From G963664115 sp965216035 (GTDB taxonomy: Bacteria > Acidobacteriota > Terriglobia > 20CM-2-55-15), in contig CBDCFM010000021.1 of assembly GCA_965216035.1 (NCBI GenBank), positions 620,001 to 684,000 of the forward strand: a DNA stretch of 64,000 nucleotides. The letters are read 5' to 3'. Every line of letters starts with the position of its first letter. Position 1 is the first letter of the stretch. Below are positions 9,747 through 18,381 of this stretch, piece by piece. The position numbers and the translations under genes were made by a program. The notes under the pieces are model-generated. The model did no database searches. It was not told where the DNA came from and was given only the letters and a program-made list of their open reading frames with translations.

Positions 9747-10124
9747 CAGATCGAACGACATGGACCCTACGACGCAGCGCAAAGCAGGGGAGAGCGTCAG
9801 GTGTACCCTGAATTACGCCTTGTGGGGTGACCTGCATGTTTTAATTTAGCGAATCTGAAGGTACGCCGCGCCCGCTTCAAAGTTCAACGCCCAGGCCTCT
9901 CAATTTTCCCCAGCTCCATGACGTTGCCGATGTCGGCTCGAACCTGAACCTCGTCCGATCCTATTTGGACAGAACGCCCGCCAAATAGCAGGAGTGGATC
10001 GGGGCGGGATGGATGAGTTTGGCTGGGGCTGATTCAGTTGGTGCCGCGCCTCCAACCGTTATAAACTGGCGCTGATCAGCTTGCATTCAGTTCTGGAAAT
10101 CGATTGAGTGAGGAGGCCTGTCAG
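9747..10124 (+). other. Intergenic region, no gene recognised
   Basis: No protein family is recognisable in any frame. The region should contain the promoter of the secreted protein gene at 10125, since the preceding gene ends in the same direction well upstream. Confidence 0.5.
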
Positions 10125-10838
10125 ATGAGATCAACTCTTGTACTCAGTATGGCTGCTGCAGTGCTACTGACTATCACCGCAACATCTGCAATGGCTCAGG
10201 CAGGCACCGCGTCCGATATCAGCGGGCTCTGGGTGGGGGCGGGTAACGCGGGTAACAGCCCGAACATCGACCGGCAGGTAGGCGAACTTCCGTTCACGGA
10301 TCATGGGCGCGAACGCTATCTGAGTTTCGATCACGCCCTGAACAATGGCGCACGCTGCCTGCCTCTCGGCCCGACGCGGACCTGGCAGGTCAACTACCCT
10401 TTCAGGATCGTGCAAACCCCCGAGCTGGTGCTGATCGCGTATGAACTCCGTCGAACGTTTCGGATCATTTATACAGACGCACGCGAACATCCCGACATTA
10501 TTTTCGACTATCCGGAATGGATGGGGCACTCCGTGGGTCGTTATGAAGGCGGTGCACTGGTCTTCGAAACCGTGGGGATCAACCCCAGAACCGATATTGA
10601 CAACCAGGGCCACGAACACAGTGACCGCTTGCGTCTGGTAGAGAAAATTCGAAAGACGGAACAGGGTACGCTCGACTGGGCAATCACCATCGAAGACCCG
10701 GAGTTTTACACGGAGCCGTTTACACTGACGAAGACCTTCGATCCGTTGGAAGACGACCGCGTCATGGACTACACGTGCACGGAGAACGAAAAGGACGTAC
10801 AACACCTGGTCCCTGGAGTCGCCATTGGGCCCCAGTGA
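10125..10838 (+). CDS. Secreted protein of unknown function (family paired with DUF6152), copy 1
   Basis: A 237-residue protein starting at the ATG at 10125, with GAGGAGG eight bases upstream. A signal peptide ends near SAMAQA. This is one of four related proteins in the window (others at 15463, 28075 and 44589). Shared landmarks are an early SGLW motif, a cysteine followed by a PLG/PMG-like turn, a stretch reading RIIYTDAREHP, then MGHSVGRYEGGALVFET, a HSDRLRLVEKI element and an acidic FYTEPF element near the end. The function is unknown. The fold is probably beta-rich. It is followed 26 bases later by a DUF6152 gene, so both products are likely exported together. Confidence 0.75.
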   Translation: MRSTLVLSMAAAVLLTITATSAMAQAGTASDISGLWVGAGNAGNSPNIDRQVGELPFTDHGRERYLSFDHALNNGARCLPLGPTRTWQVNYPFRIVQTPELVLIAYELRRTFRIIYTDAREHPDIIFDYPEWMGHSVGRYEGGALVFETVGINPRTDIDNQGHEHSDRLRLVEKIRKTEQGTLDWAITIEDPEFYTEPFTLTKTFDPLEDDRVMDYTCTENEKDVQHLVPGVAIGPQ

Positions 10839-10864
10839 GAGTCAGAATTGGAGGCTTAGATTCA

Positions 10865-11266
10865 ATGAAACGCAGTCTGTTGGTTCTTGTTGCCGTTGTT
10901 TGCGGCCTGACCTTGACGGCTTCGACATTGAGTGCCCACCATTCCTTCGCAGCCCAATACGATGTGAACAATCCCATCACGATTGAAGGGGCCGTGACGA
11001 AAGTCGAGTGGATGAACCCCCACGTCTATTTCTACGTCGATGTTGAAATTGGCGGCCGCGTAGTCAATTACGGCGTCGAAAACGGTGCGCCGAATCGACT
11101 GTACAGGCAAGGCTGGCAGCCCGACACGTTGAAGGCGGGCGACATCGTGACAGTGGACGGCTCGCTGGCGCGTGATGGTTCTCCGCTTGTCAATGCATCG
11201 ACGGTTACGATGAACGGCCGCCGCCTGTTCGCGGGATCTTCGAATCCCGATGATCAGGGAAACTAG
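10865..11266 (+). CDS. DUF6152 family exported protein, copy 1
   Basis: A 133-residue protein with a signal peptide ending at STLSA, directly followed by the family hallmark AHHSFAAQYD at the mature N-terminus. The core EGAVTKVEWMNPHVYFYVDV is typical of DUF6152, a small beta-barrel (OB-like) exported domain. The two histidines at the new N-terminus could bind metal; this is inference from their position. The ATG at 10865 has a GGAGG box about ten bases upstream. It sits 26 bases after a secreted protein gene of the unknown family and forms a pair with it, an arrangement repeated at 15026 and 44589. Confidence 0.85.
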   Translation: MKRSLLVLVAVVCGLTLTASTLSAHHSFAAQYDVNNPITIEGAVTKVEWMNPHVYFYVDVEIGGRVVNYGVENGAPNRLYRQGWQPDTLKAGDIVTVDGSLARDGSPLVNASTVTMNGRRLFAGSSNPDDQGN

Positions 11267-11424
11267 TGGCCCGTACCACTTTTAGCTGGTGCCGTCGATG
11301 AAGCGTCTATTCGCCTCAATCGCCCGGGTACCCATCCCCAAGTCCATCAACAGTCACTCTAGTGGAAACTAGCAGGGGTCCCTCGATTCAAAAAGGCCTT
11401 GCATCCAAGACCAGGGAATGTCCA

Positions 11425-12228
11425 ATGCGCGGAAGTCACAACAAACTCCAAACGATTTGTTTGGCTGTTCTGATCGCGGGGCACCTCAGCGAACTCCGCA
11501 GCCAATCGACGAGCGATATGGTATCGATTCCGGCCGGGGCTTTTATGATGGGCACGGCCAGCGGTTCTCCAGATGAGCGACCGGTCCATATCGTCGAGCT
11601 ATCCTCTTTTCTGATAGACCGTACCCCGGTGACAAAAGCACAATTCGCTTTGTTCCTCGAGGCCGAGGGACGGGTGAGTCCCCGTGGCGAAACCTACTAT
11701 GAGGATGACGATTCAGATGCCAGTATTAATCGGAGAGCAGGCTCGTGGCTTGTGGACTCTGGCCTCGACAACCATCCCGTTTTGGAGGTTACCTGGATCG
11801 GCGCGCGCGACTATTGTGCCTGGGCTGGCAAGCGCCTCCCGACGGAGGCGGAATGGGAGAAGGCTGCCCGCGGCACAGATGGACGCGTGTATCCATGGGG
11901 CAATCAACCCCCGGATCAGACCCTGGCGCAGTTCCGCCAAGGCAGGGCAGAAACGTCACCGGTCGGGCGCTTTCCCGACGGTGCCAGCCCGTACGGGGCC
12001 GTGGACCTGGCGGGTAACGTTTGGGAGTGGGTGAGCAGCGCCTACAGGCTTTACCCCTATGACGCCTCTGACGGTCGCGAGGATCTGGAGCCTGGACCCG
12101 TTCGTGTGACCCGGGGAGGCGGTCATGATTCCTCAGCCGAGGAGATCCGGTCGACGGAACGGGGCCGGAATCTTTCACGCGACTACCGTTCCGGCCACCG
12201 TAACATCGGCTTCCGCTGCGCCACCTAG
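11425..12228 (+). CDS. Exported formylglycine-generating-enzyme family (SUMF1/FGE-sulfatase) protein
   Basis: A 267-residue protein from the ATG at 11425 (an in-frame start at 11362 adds a non-signal extension). A signal peptide precedes DMVSIPAGAFMMGT, the classic start of the FGE-sulfatase domain. The domain continues with VTKAQFALFL, EVTWIGARDYCAWAGKRLPT, EAEWEKAARG, YPWGN, DLAGNVWEWV and RVTRGGG, and ends in GFRC. True formylglycine-generating enzymes use a pair of active-site cysteines in the C-terminal part. Here only the C of GFRC is seen there, so a non-oxidase role is likely. The stop codon TAG lies inside the CTAG where the IS1182 element has inserted, so the reading frame is intact but its downstream context is lost. 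Confidence 0.85.
   Translation: MRGSHNKLQTICLAVLIAGHLSELRSQSTSDMVSIPAGAFMMGTASGSPDERPVHIVELSSFLIDRTPVTKAQFALFLEAEGRVSPRGETYYEDDDSDASINRRAGSWLVDSGLDNHPVLEVTWIGARDYCAWAGKRLPTEAEWEKAARGTDGRVYPWGNQPPDQTLAQFRQGRAETSPVGRFPDGASPYGAVDLAGNVWEWVSSAYRLYPYDASDGREDLEPGPVRVTRGGGHDSSAEEIRSTERGRNLSRDYRSGHRNIGFRCAT
12225..12228. repeat. CTAG target duplication at left end of IS1182-type element
   Basis: CTAG lies immediately outside the left terminal inverted repeat. The same tetramer lies outside the right end at 13766-13769, which suggests a 4-base target duplication. It contains the stop codon of the preceding gene. Confidence 0.6.
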
Positions 12229-13765
12229 GAGTCTGCGCGGCAGAGCGCGAAGAAGTCGGATTCATTGGAATTTGAGAGGGTCTTCGGAGGAGAAGGGATC
12301 GATTTCTCCGATACGACAAGTTCAGAGCGGTACGGACACCAGTAGTTGGCCGTGTAGCGAGTTTGCCGGGTTCCGGTTTTCCGGATTATGCCCATTCGAT
12401 CATCCCGTTCATTCGTCGTAAGTTGACCGCCAGAGTGACCAGATTCCACTCACCGGTCACCTTGTCCAAACCGCGTAGGCTGAACTGTCGGAATCCGAGC
12501 ACCGACTTGATCCACCCGAACGGTGGCTCACCGATGTGCTTTCGGGCCCGGTAGCGATCACGCCCACGCTTGGTTTGCATCTTTCTCACCATCCGGCCAA
12601 ACGCAGTGTCTTGGGGTGGGAGTGGCGCATCGGCCAGATCCTTCTCGCGTCCCATCGGAACATACCCGTCAATTTTACGTTGTTCCAACATCCCCAGATC
12701 CGACTCGGATCGATATCCCGCATCGGCCAGGACGCGGGCGGGACGCTCTCCCAGATTGTCGTTCAGCGCATCCAGGTTGGGTTTCAACTGCCCCACGTCC
12801 GAGGCATTGTCGCTCACCGTTGTCGCCACGATGATCCGGGCCTCGGAATCCACCACCACCTGCGCGTTGTAGCATTGCTGGAAACCTTCGGTAGAGGTCT
12901 TCATGATCCGGCTTTCCGGATCTGTGAAGTTGTTCTGGGCCGTCGGCTTGGGTTCTCCCATCGGACGTTTGTATGGCTTCTTTCCGCATCCGGGCTTGTG
13001 ATCTTCCCCGTTCCGGCCCGCTTCCTGGTCCGCGGCCATCTGACGGTCTTCGAGCCGCTTCATTGCCGCCTGGATCGTGGCCAGGCGCTTCTTGCGCGTC
13101 GACAACCCGTCGGGCAGTTCGTCGCCGCGCCGGTCGGAGCCGTAACGCTGATCTTCGTCCTCATCGGTCGCGGTGGCCCGGTTCAACAGATCCCGAATCT
13201 GTTCACCCAATTCGGTCTCCTGCTTTTTCATGCGTTCATAGCTCATCGCTTTGCGTTTGCCCGCATTCGCCCGCATCTTGGTCCCGTCCACCGCCACGGT
13301 CCCCATCTTCACCAGTCCCGCTTCCCGCGCCATCATCACCACTTGCACAAACAGGTTCCCGAACTCCTCAAGATGCAGTTTGCGAAAATCCGAGATCGTC
13401 CGGTGCGCGGGAAAGTTCTCCGCTCCCAACATCCGGAACGCCACGTCGTCGGTCAACTTCGCCGCGATTTTCCGCGACGAGAACACTCCCGTCGCGTACC
13501 CGTAGATCAGCACCTTCACCATCATCCGCGGATCGTACGCCTGATTGCCCGGTCCGTCCGTTCCATACCGCTGCTCGAACGCGCTCAAATCCATGGCGTC
13601 CACCGCATCCGATATGAAGTACGACAGGTGATCTTCGGCCAGCCAATCCCTCAGCGACGGCGGCATCAGCAGGCTCTGTTCTGGGATATAGGTTCGATAG
13701 GTTCGTGGCATGTCCTATCTTCAATCTTTATCCGCCCAATTCCGGTCCTTCTGCCGCGCAGGCTC
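12229..13765 (-). mobile_element. IS1182-type insertion sequence, complete
   Basis: A 1537-base element bounded by terminal inverted repeats. The left end reads GGAGTCTGCGCGGCAGAGCG and the right end, on the other strand, GGAGCCTGCGCGGCAGAAGG: 18 of the first 20 bases match. CTAG flanks both ends. The single transposase gene occupies most of the element on the minus strand and is open throughout, so the element may still be active. Its right side abuts an IS481-type element that shares the CTAG, leaving only the target bases between them. Confidence 0.8.
12386..13711 (-). CDS. IS1182 family transposase
   Basis: A 441-residue DDE transposase. The N-terminal part (PPSLRDWLAEDHLSYFISDA, then YDPRMMVKVLIYGYATGVFS) and SRKIAAKLTDDVAFRMLG with HRTISDFRKLHL are diagnostic of the IS1182 group. 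The first catalytic Asp is in TVAVDGTKM. The second lies in the RVLADAGYRSESDL region, and the Glu is near the C-terminus. A basic, low-complexity insert of about 100 residues lies between the first and second Asp, as is usual for the family. No frameshift or stop interrupts it. Confidence 0.93.
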   Translation of the reverse strand: MPRTYRTYIPEQSLLMPPSLRDWLAEDHLSYFISDAVDAMDLSAFEQRYGTDGPGNQAYDPRMMVKVLIYGYATGVFSSRKIAAKLTDDVAFRMLGAENFPAHRTISDFRKLHLEEFGNLFVQVVMMAREAGLVKMGTVAVDGTKMRANAGKRKAMSYERMKKQETELGEQIRDLLNRATATDEDEDQRYGSDRRGDELPDGLSTRKKRLATIQAAMKRLEDRQMAADQEAGRNGEDHKPGCGKKPYKRPMGEPKPTAQNNFTDPESRIMKTSTEGFQQCYNAQVVVDSEARIIVATTVSDNASDVGQLKPNLDALNDNLGERPARVLADAGYRSESDLGMLEQRKIDGYVPMGREKDLADAPLPPQDTAFGRMVRKMQTKRGRDRYRARKHIGEPPFGWIKSVLGFRQFSLRGLDKVTGEWNLVTLAVNLRRMNGMIEWA

Positions 13766-13770
13766 CTAGC
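13765..13770. repeat. CCTAGC target-site duplication of IS481-type element (left copy)
   Basis: The hexamer CCTAGC directly precedes the left inverted repeat at 13771 and is repeated at 14803-14808. It fits the NCTAGN six-base duplication known for IS481. The CTAG core is also the flank of the neighbouring IS1182-type element. Confidence 0.8.
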
Positions 13771-14802
13771 TGTGAATTCTGTGAAGGTTGTTCACACGGG
13801 CTAAATCCGAGAAGCTGATTGGGACCTAAACCGATCAGCCCAAGGAGAGAGCCCGTATGAACCTTCACAAGAATGCAAGAACCTGCCCGAAGAGTCGAGC
13901 ATTGATGGCGATCCGAGTGATTGAAGAGCGCGCTTCGGTATCTTCAGTAGCCGAGCAATTTGGAGTCAGTCGGAGCACGGTATACAAATGGGTCCGACGG
14001 TACCGCGATTGGGGCGAAGCGGGTTTAAACGACTTATCGAGCGAACCTCGGATGTTACACCATCGGATGGGCAAGGACGGGGTGGATCTAATCGTGGAGA
14101 TGCGAACCCAATACCGAATGACAGCGCTTCGGATTGCGAATCAGCTCAAGCTGCCACGATCCACAGTCGCGGGGGTGCTGCAACGACAAGGCCTGTCCCA
14201 GTTGAAGAATCTGGACCCACCCGAACCGGTGGTGCGATACGAACATGATGGGCCGGGAGAGATGTTGCATTTGGATATCAAGAAGTTAGGGCGATTCTGG
14301 CGGCCGGGTCACCGCGTCACCGACAACCCACGACAGGATTCCGAAGGTGCGGGTTGGGAGTACGTCCACGTTTGCGTGGACGACTATTCCCGCCTCGCCT
14401 ATGCGGAGGTCTTAGCTGACGAACGCCAACACAGTGCGGTCGCGTTCCTGGATCGCGCCATCCGATGGTTCGCCCGGTTCGGTATTACCGTCCAGCGCGT
14501 ACTCACCGATAACGGCTCCTGCTATCGTGCCAAAACATTCTTGAAACGATGTCACGAACTCAACATTCGTAAACGATTCACTCGCCCGTACCGGCCTCAA
14601 ACCAACGGCAAAGCGGAACGATTCATCCAGACGCTGCTGCGCGAGTGGGCCTACTTCCGAGTCTACAGGACCTCGAACGAACGATCCGACGTGTTACCGA
14701 TCTACCTCACCCACTACAATGAGCATCGACTACACGGCCGCATCCAATACAAACCACCGATTTCTCGGTTGCCTGGTGTTTACAACGTTGCTGGAATTCA
14801 CA
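13771..14802 (+). mobile_element. IS481-type insertion sequence, complete
   Basis: A 1032-base element with terminal inverted repeats starting TGTGAATTC on both ends. The left end is TGTGAATTCTGTGAAGGTTG and the right end, on the other strand, TGTGAATTCCAGCAACGTTG, with similarity continuing a few bases further. The flanks are identical hexamers CCTAGC. The transposase frame reads through the right end and takes its stop codon from the target CTAG. Integrity of repeats, frame and target duplication suggests recent insertion. Confidence 0.88.
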
Positions 14803-14807
14803 CCTAG
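13857..14807 (+). CDS. IS481 family transposase (rve integrase core)
   Basis: A 316-residue protein with an N-terminal helix-turn-helix (SVSSVAEQFGVSRSTVYKWV) followed by an rve integrase core. The catalytic residues are visible: Asp in MLHLDIKKLGRF, Asp in VQRVLTDNGSCY, and Glu in RPQTNGKAERFIQTLL. The length fits IS481 transposases. A RBS-like AAGGAGAG lies just upstream of the ATG at 13857. The last codon ACC and the stop TAG are completed by the target duplication rather than by the element itself, so termination depends on insertion at CTAG. Confidence 0.93.
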   Translation: MNLHKNARTCPKSRALMAIRVIEERASVSSVAEQFGVSRSTVYKWVRRYRDWGEAGLNDLSSEPRMLHHRMGKDGVDLIVEMRTQYRMTALRIANQLKLPRSTVAGVLQRQGLSQLKNLDPPEPVVRYEHDGPGEMLHLDIKKLGRFWRPGHRVTDNPRQDSEGAGWEYVHVCVDDYSRLAYAEVLADERQHSAVAFLDRAIRWFARFGITVQRVLTDNGSCYRAKTFLKRCHELNIRKRFTRPYRPQTNGKAERFIQTLLREWAYFRVYRTSNERSDVLPIYLTHYNEHRLHGRIQYKPPISRLPGVYNVAGIHT

Positions 14808-14808
14808 C
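14803..14808. repeat. CCTAGC target-site duplication of IS481-type element (right copy)
   Basis: Identical to the hexamer at 13765-13770. It supplies the TAG stop codon (14805-14807) of the transposase gene. Confidence 0.8.
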
Positions 14809-15025
14809 CCGCGTCGATGTTCCCAGAGGCTGCGGATCTGTTGACAAGACGTTGCCGGTGCCGTAATTTTCGGGTCACGCCCCCATCCTGTTGGCGGACA
14901 CGGAGGAACCATGCAACAACGACGGTCGTTTCGAACGTCCGGTAATGCCGTTTGGCTTCTGATTTTCGGCTTGGCCGGATCGATAGAGTGAACGTGCTTC
15001 AGACGATCGTCGTGAGGAGGTCATT

Positions 15026-15427
15026 TTGACGAAAAGCCAACTTGCAGTGTTTCTTGCGGCTGGGTTTCTGACTGGGGCCGTGCTCCCGGCGTCCTCGCTT
15101 GCCCATCATTCCGTGGCTGGGAACTTCGACAGGGACATGCCCGTTACCTTTGAAGGTGTTGTCACAAAGGTCCAGTGGAGGAACCCCCACGTCTGGCTCT
15201 TCGTCGATTCGACGGACGAGGTGGGCAACGTCGTGCATTGGGAGATTGAAGCCGCCAATCCGAATTCGCTCTCCAGGCGCGGCTGGAAGAGGGACTCCCT
15301 GGAGCCCGGAGACCGGGTTCGCGTCGATGCCATCCGGGCCCGGTGTTGCGAAAATGTTGTCAACACACAGAACGTTACGCTGTCGGATGGTACGCGGGTA
15401 TTTGCCGGCGAAGCCGAGGGCAACTGA
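15026..15427 (+). CDS. DUF6152 family exported protein, copy 2
   Basis: A 133-residue protein starting at TTG, supported by GAGGAGG ending five bases upstream. The signal peptide ends at SSLA and the mature protein begins HHSVAGNFDRDMPVTFEG, followed by VVTKVQWRNPHVWLFVD, the DUF6152 hallmark. The N-terminal His pair is conserved with copy 1. Unlike copy 1 it carries two adjacent cysteines (RARCCENV). Its stop lies 36 bases before the GTG start of a secreted protein of the partner family, so here the DUF6152 gene comes first, the reverse of the order at 10125. Confidence 0.85.
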   Translation: MTKSQLAVFLAAGFLTGAVLPASSLAHHSVAGNFDRDMPVTFEGVVTKVQWRNPHVWLFVDSTDEVGNVVHWEIEAANPNSLSRRGWKRDSLEPGDRVRVDAIRARCCENVVNTQNVTLSDGTRVFAGEAEGN

Positions 15428-15462
15428 TGCCGAGGGCAACGGATACGGAAGAGGGGAAACTG

Positions 15463-16221
15463 GTGAGAAGCAAGGTGCGTGTTTCATTAGTGCTGGCGTC
15501 GGCTCTGACTGCGGGTCTCGTTTGGGCTCCGGCGCCGGGGGTAGGGCAAAACGTAGAGATTCCGCCGCCAGTGGTGAGTCCCGCCCCCGGAGAGGGCATA
15601 CCCAACCTCAACGGGATCTGGGACGGGCCGAATATTTTGAACGAGGGCGCGGTCTTAAGGGCCCTGGGAGGCGAGTTGCCACCGTTCACACCGTACGGTT
15701 TGGAGCGATGGGAGACCAAGGATCTGACACAGGATCCCGGCGGATTTTGCCAACCGCGTGCAACAGCTCAAGTTTTCCAATCTCCAATGTACTTTCAAAT
15801 TATTCAAACCGAGGGATTGGTTACGTTCTTGTTCGAGCTCGAACACCAGTACCATAGGGTCTTCACTGATGGGCGCGATCATCCCGAACCGCTCGACATC
15901 ACGTGGTGGGGCAGTTCTATCGGACGCTACGAGGGCAACAGGCTCCGCGTCGAAACTATCGGGCTCGATGACCGGAGCTGGTTGTTCTCCGCAGGTCTTC
16001 AGCATAGCGAACAACTGCGCTTGACACAGGTTTTCGAGAAGACAGGTCCGGGCACGATCGCCTACACCGCGACCTACGAAGATCCCGTGTTCTTTACCGA
16101 ACCCTGGTCCATATCGTTTGACTTGGAGCGCCAGCAATACGACATGCTGGAAGTGATCTGTGAGGACAACAACAGGGACCCATATCACTATGGTTCTGGG
16201 AATCGGGAGTTGGCACCCTAG
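15463..16221 (+). CDS. Secreted protein of unknown function (family paired with DUF6152), copy 2
   Basis: A 252-residue protein if it starts at the GTG at 15463, which has GAGGGG six bases upstream and puts the basic residues right before the signal peptide (VSLVLASALTAGLVWA). An ATG at 15427, overlapping the previous stop, is the alternative. It shares the family landmarks: LNGIWDGPN, a Cys in GGFCQPRA, HRVFTDGRDHPEPL, WGSSIGRYEGNRLRVET, HSEQLRLTQVF and FFTEPW. Its function is unknown. A duplicated 14-base stretch (GCCGAGGGCAAC and surrounding bases) lies at the junction with the DUF6152 gene. Confidence 0.72.
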   Translation: MRSKVRVSLVLASALTAGLVWAPAPGVGQNVEIPPPVVSPAPGEGIPNLNGIWDGPNILNEGAVLRALGGELPPFTPYGLERWETKDLTQDPGGFCQPRATAQVFQSPMYFQIIQTEGLVTFLFELEHQYHRVFTDGRDHPEPLDITWWGSSIGRYEGNRLRVETIGLDDRSWLFSAGLQHSEQLRLTQVFEKTGPGTIAYTATYEDPVFFTEPWSISFDLERQQYDMLEVICEDNNRDPYHYGSGNRELAP

Positions 16222-16367
16222 CGGGCTCATCGAGGGGAAATGCCATCGGTCATCGATGAAACTCGTTGACTCGCGAATAATCGCGCCAAAGAATCACACC
16301 CACCTGTGCGACCACGGGAGCCCCAGATGGGGGAAGTTCAAGTCGCCTGCGAAAACTCAGCGATTGC

Positions 16368-17534
16368 TTATCCCGGCCGAGGGCCCACTGTGAGGTTCCG
16401 GCCGCTACTGGCATCGAATATCTGAGCGCGCTTTGGATCGATGTGCAGGCGAAGCGTATCGCCTTCCCGCAGGCCGGCGCCCGGGTCGATGCGTACGACC
16501 AGTGAACGGTGGGCTGGGTTCGGCGTCTCGATGTCGAGATCCTCCGGTAGGTTCATTTCCTCGAAGCCTTCGAGCGCCACGTTGAAATACACGAAGAGAT
16601 CGGCGCCCAACCATTCGATGAGTTCGACCTGCGCCTCGAAGCAGGGCCCCCTTGCTTTCGGGTCCTGAAATTTGACGGCATTCAAGTGTTCGGGGCGGAA
16701 GCCCGCGATCAGAGACCCTTCGGAGGTTTCAACGTGCGCGCGCGCCTCGGGCGGAAGCTCGAATGAGCCGACGGGGAGCTCAAGACGCCCCCCGACCCAC
16801 CGTGTGGGAAGAAAGTTCATGGCGGGCGAGCCGATGAAACCGGCAACGAAGAGACTGTTGGGTCGTTCGTAGAGTTCGCGCGGCGTGCCGATTTGAAGGA
16901 CCTTACCCTTACGCAGAACCGCGATCCGGTCCCCCAGTGTCATCGCCTCGGTCTGGTCATGGGTGACGTAGACAGTGGTCGTCCCGAGGCGGCGATGCAG
17001 ACGGGCGATCTCGGTGCGCATCTGGACACGTAACTGGGCGTCTAGATTGGAAAGTGGCTCATCGAGCAGGAACACCTCTGGTTCGCGCACGATGGCACGG
17101 CCCATCGCTACGCGTTGACGCTGGCCACCGGAAAGGGTACGGGGCTTGCGGTCGAGCACGTCTTCGAGTTGGAGCGCCCGAGCAGCCCGACCGACGCGCT
17201 TTCGAATCTCCTCTTCCGACAACTTGGCGAGCTTGAGGGGGAAGGACATGTTTCCGCGTACAGTCATGTGGGGGTAGATCGCGTAGCTCTGAAAGACCAT
17301 GGCCATATTGCGATGCTTGGGATCGAGATCATTGACGCGCTTGCCGTCCACGCGTATTTCCCCTTCGGTGACGTCCTCCAGTCCCACGATCATGTTGAGG
17401 AGCGTGGATTTGCCACAACCGGAGGGACCCACCAGGATGAAGAACTCTCCATCGTGGATGATGACGCTCGCATGCTTCACTGCCGTTGTGTGGGCGAATC
17501 GTTTGGTGACATTTCGAAGTTCGATTTCGGCCAT
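16368..17534 (-). CDS. sugC: Sugar ABC transporter ATP-binding protein (SugC/MalK/UgpC type)
   Basis: A 388-residue ATPase. Walker A is GPSGCGKST and the Q-loop lies in VFQSYAIYPHM. The signature LSGGQRQRVAMGRAIV is followed by Walker B VFLLDEPLSNLD and the switch VTHDQTEAMTLGD. The C-terminal third is the TOBE/regulatory OB-fold of the MalK group (FRPEHLNAVKF, VELIEWLGADLF). It is the last gene of a four-gene minus-strand operon, 4 bases after the second permease. It powers sugar import at the inner membrane. The subfamily name rests on the neighbouring permeases and binding protein, which closely resemble the mycobacterial trehalose system. Confidence 0.85.
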   Translation of the reverse strand: MAEIELRNVTKRFAHTTAVKHASVIIHDGEFFILVGPSGCGKSTLLNMIVGLEDVTEGEIRVDGKRVNDLDPKHRNMAMVFQSYAIYPHMTVRGNMSFPLKLAKLSEEEIRKRVGRAARALQLEDVLDRKPRTLSGGQRQRVAMGRAIVREPEVFLLDEPLSNLDAQLRVQMRTEIARLHRRLGTTTVYVTHDQTEAMTLGDRIAVLRKGKVLQIGTPRELYERPNSLFVAGFIGSPAMNFLPTRWVGGRLELPVGSFELPPEARAHVETSEGSLIAGFRPEHLNAVKFQDPKARGPCFEAQVELIEWLGADLFVYFNVALEGFEEMNLPEDLDIETPNPAHRSLVVRIDPGAGLREGDTLRLHIDPKRAQIFDASSGRNLTVGPRPG

Positions 17535-17538
17535 ACCT

Positions 17539-18381
17539 TTACTCTTTGACAGCTCCCGATGTGAGCCCGGCCACGATGCGCCGCTGGAACAGGAGCACCA
17601 TGAGGATGATGGGGACTGTCACGATGACCGAGGCGGCGGCGATCGAACCCGTGGGCTGCTCAAAGCGCGAGCTGCCCGTGAAGAAAGCGATGGCCGCCGG
17701 CACGGTGCGCGCATCATTGGTCGAGGTGAGCGAGATCGCGAACAAGAAGTCGTTCCAGGCAAACGTGAACACGAGGATGGCGACTGTGAACACACCGGGG
17801 ACGGCCAGCGGCGCGATGACGTAAACGAAGGACTCGATCGGTGTGGCCCCGTCTACCCGTGCTGCCTTGTCCAGGTCCCACGGTATCTCTCGGAAGAACG
17901 CCGACAGCATCCAGATAGCGAGCGGTAGCGTAAATGTCATATAGGGAAGGATCAGCCCAGTCCAGGAATCGTAGAGCCCGAGCGTGCGCCACATATCGAA
18001 CAGCGGCCCGATGATCGAGACGGAAGGAAAAATTGCAATCGCCAGTGCCACGATCAGGATCAAGCGCCTGCCGGGGAACTCAAATCGCACGATGGCGTAC
18101 GCTGCGAACATGCCGAGCAGGACAGCCATCAGCGTCGAGATCCCTGCGATCCCGACGGAGTTCCACAAGGCCGCAGAGAACTGCGGGTCGCCAAACACCG
18201 CCTCGTAGTGCTCCAGACTTATGATCCGGGGTGTGAAGCGGTTGTCGCCTATATCTGCGGCGGGCTTGAGCGACAGAGACACGATCCAGGCCACGGGGAT
18301 CAGCGCGTAGATGACCACCAGGGCGCTTCCCGCCACCCAGAAGAGCCGTTCGGTGAGTCCGCTGCCCGTGTTTGCAAGCAT
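17539..18381 (-). CDS. sugB: Sugar ABC transporter permease, SugB/MalG type
   Basis: A 280-residue inner-membrane permease with six predicted helices. The coupling motif that docks on the ATPase is EIPWDLDKAARVDGATPIES. The C-terminal QRRIVAGLTSGAVKE is the MalG-type ending. From memory, the similarity to mycobacterial SugB is high throughout (for example PTGSIAAASVIVTVPIILMV). Its ATG overlaps the stop of the upstream permease by one base (TAATG), indicating translational coupling. Confidence 0.87.
   Translation of the reverse strand: MLANTGSGLTERLFWVAGSALVVIYALIPVAWIVSLSLKPAADIGDNRFTPRIISLEHYEAVFGDPQFSAALWNSVGIAGISTLMAVLLGMFAAYAIVRFEFPGRRLILIVALAIAIFPSVSIIGPLFDMWRTLGLYDSWTGLILPYMTFTLPLAIWMLSAFFREIPWDLDKAARVDGATPIESFVYVIAPLAVPGVFTVAILVFTFAWNDFLFAISLTSTNDARTVPAAIAFFTGSSRFEQPTGSIAAASVIVTVPIILMVLLFQRRIVAGLTSGAVKE

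Noticed and set aside
12536..13804. A 422-codon plus-strand open frame over the IS1182 transposase
   Set aside because: It is antisense to a clear IS1182 transposase and has no protein-like pattern.
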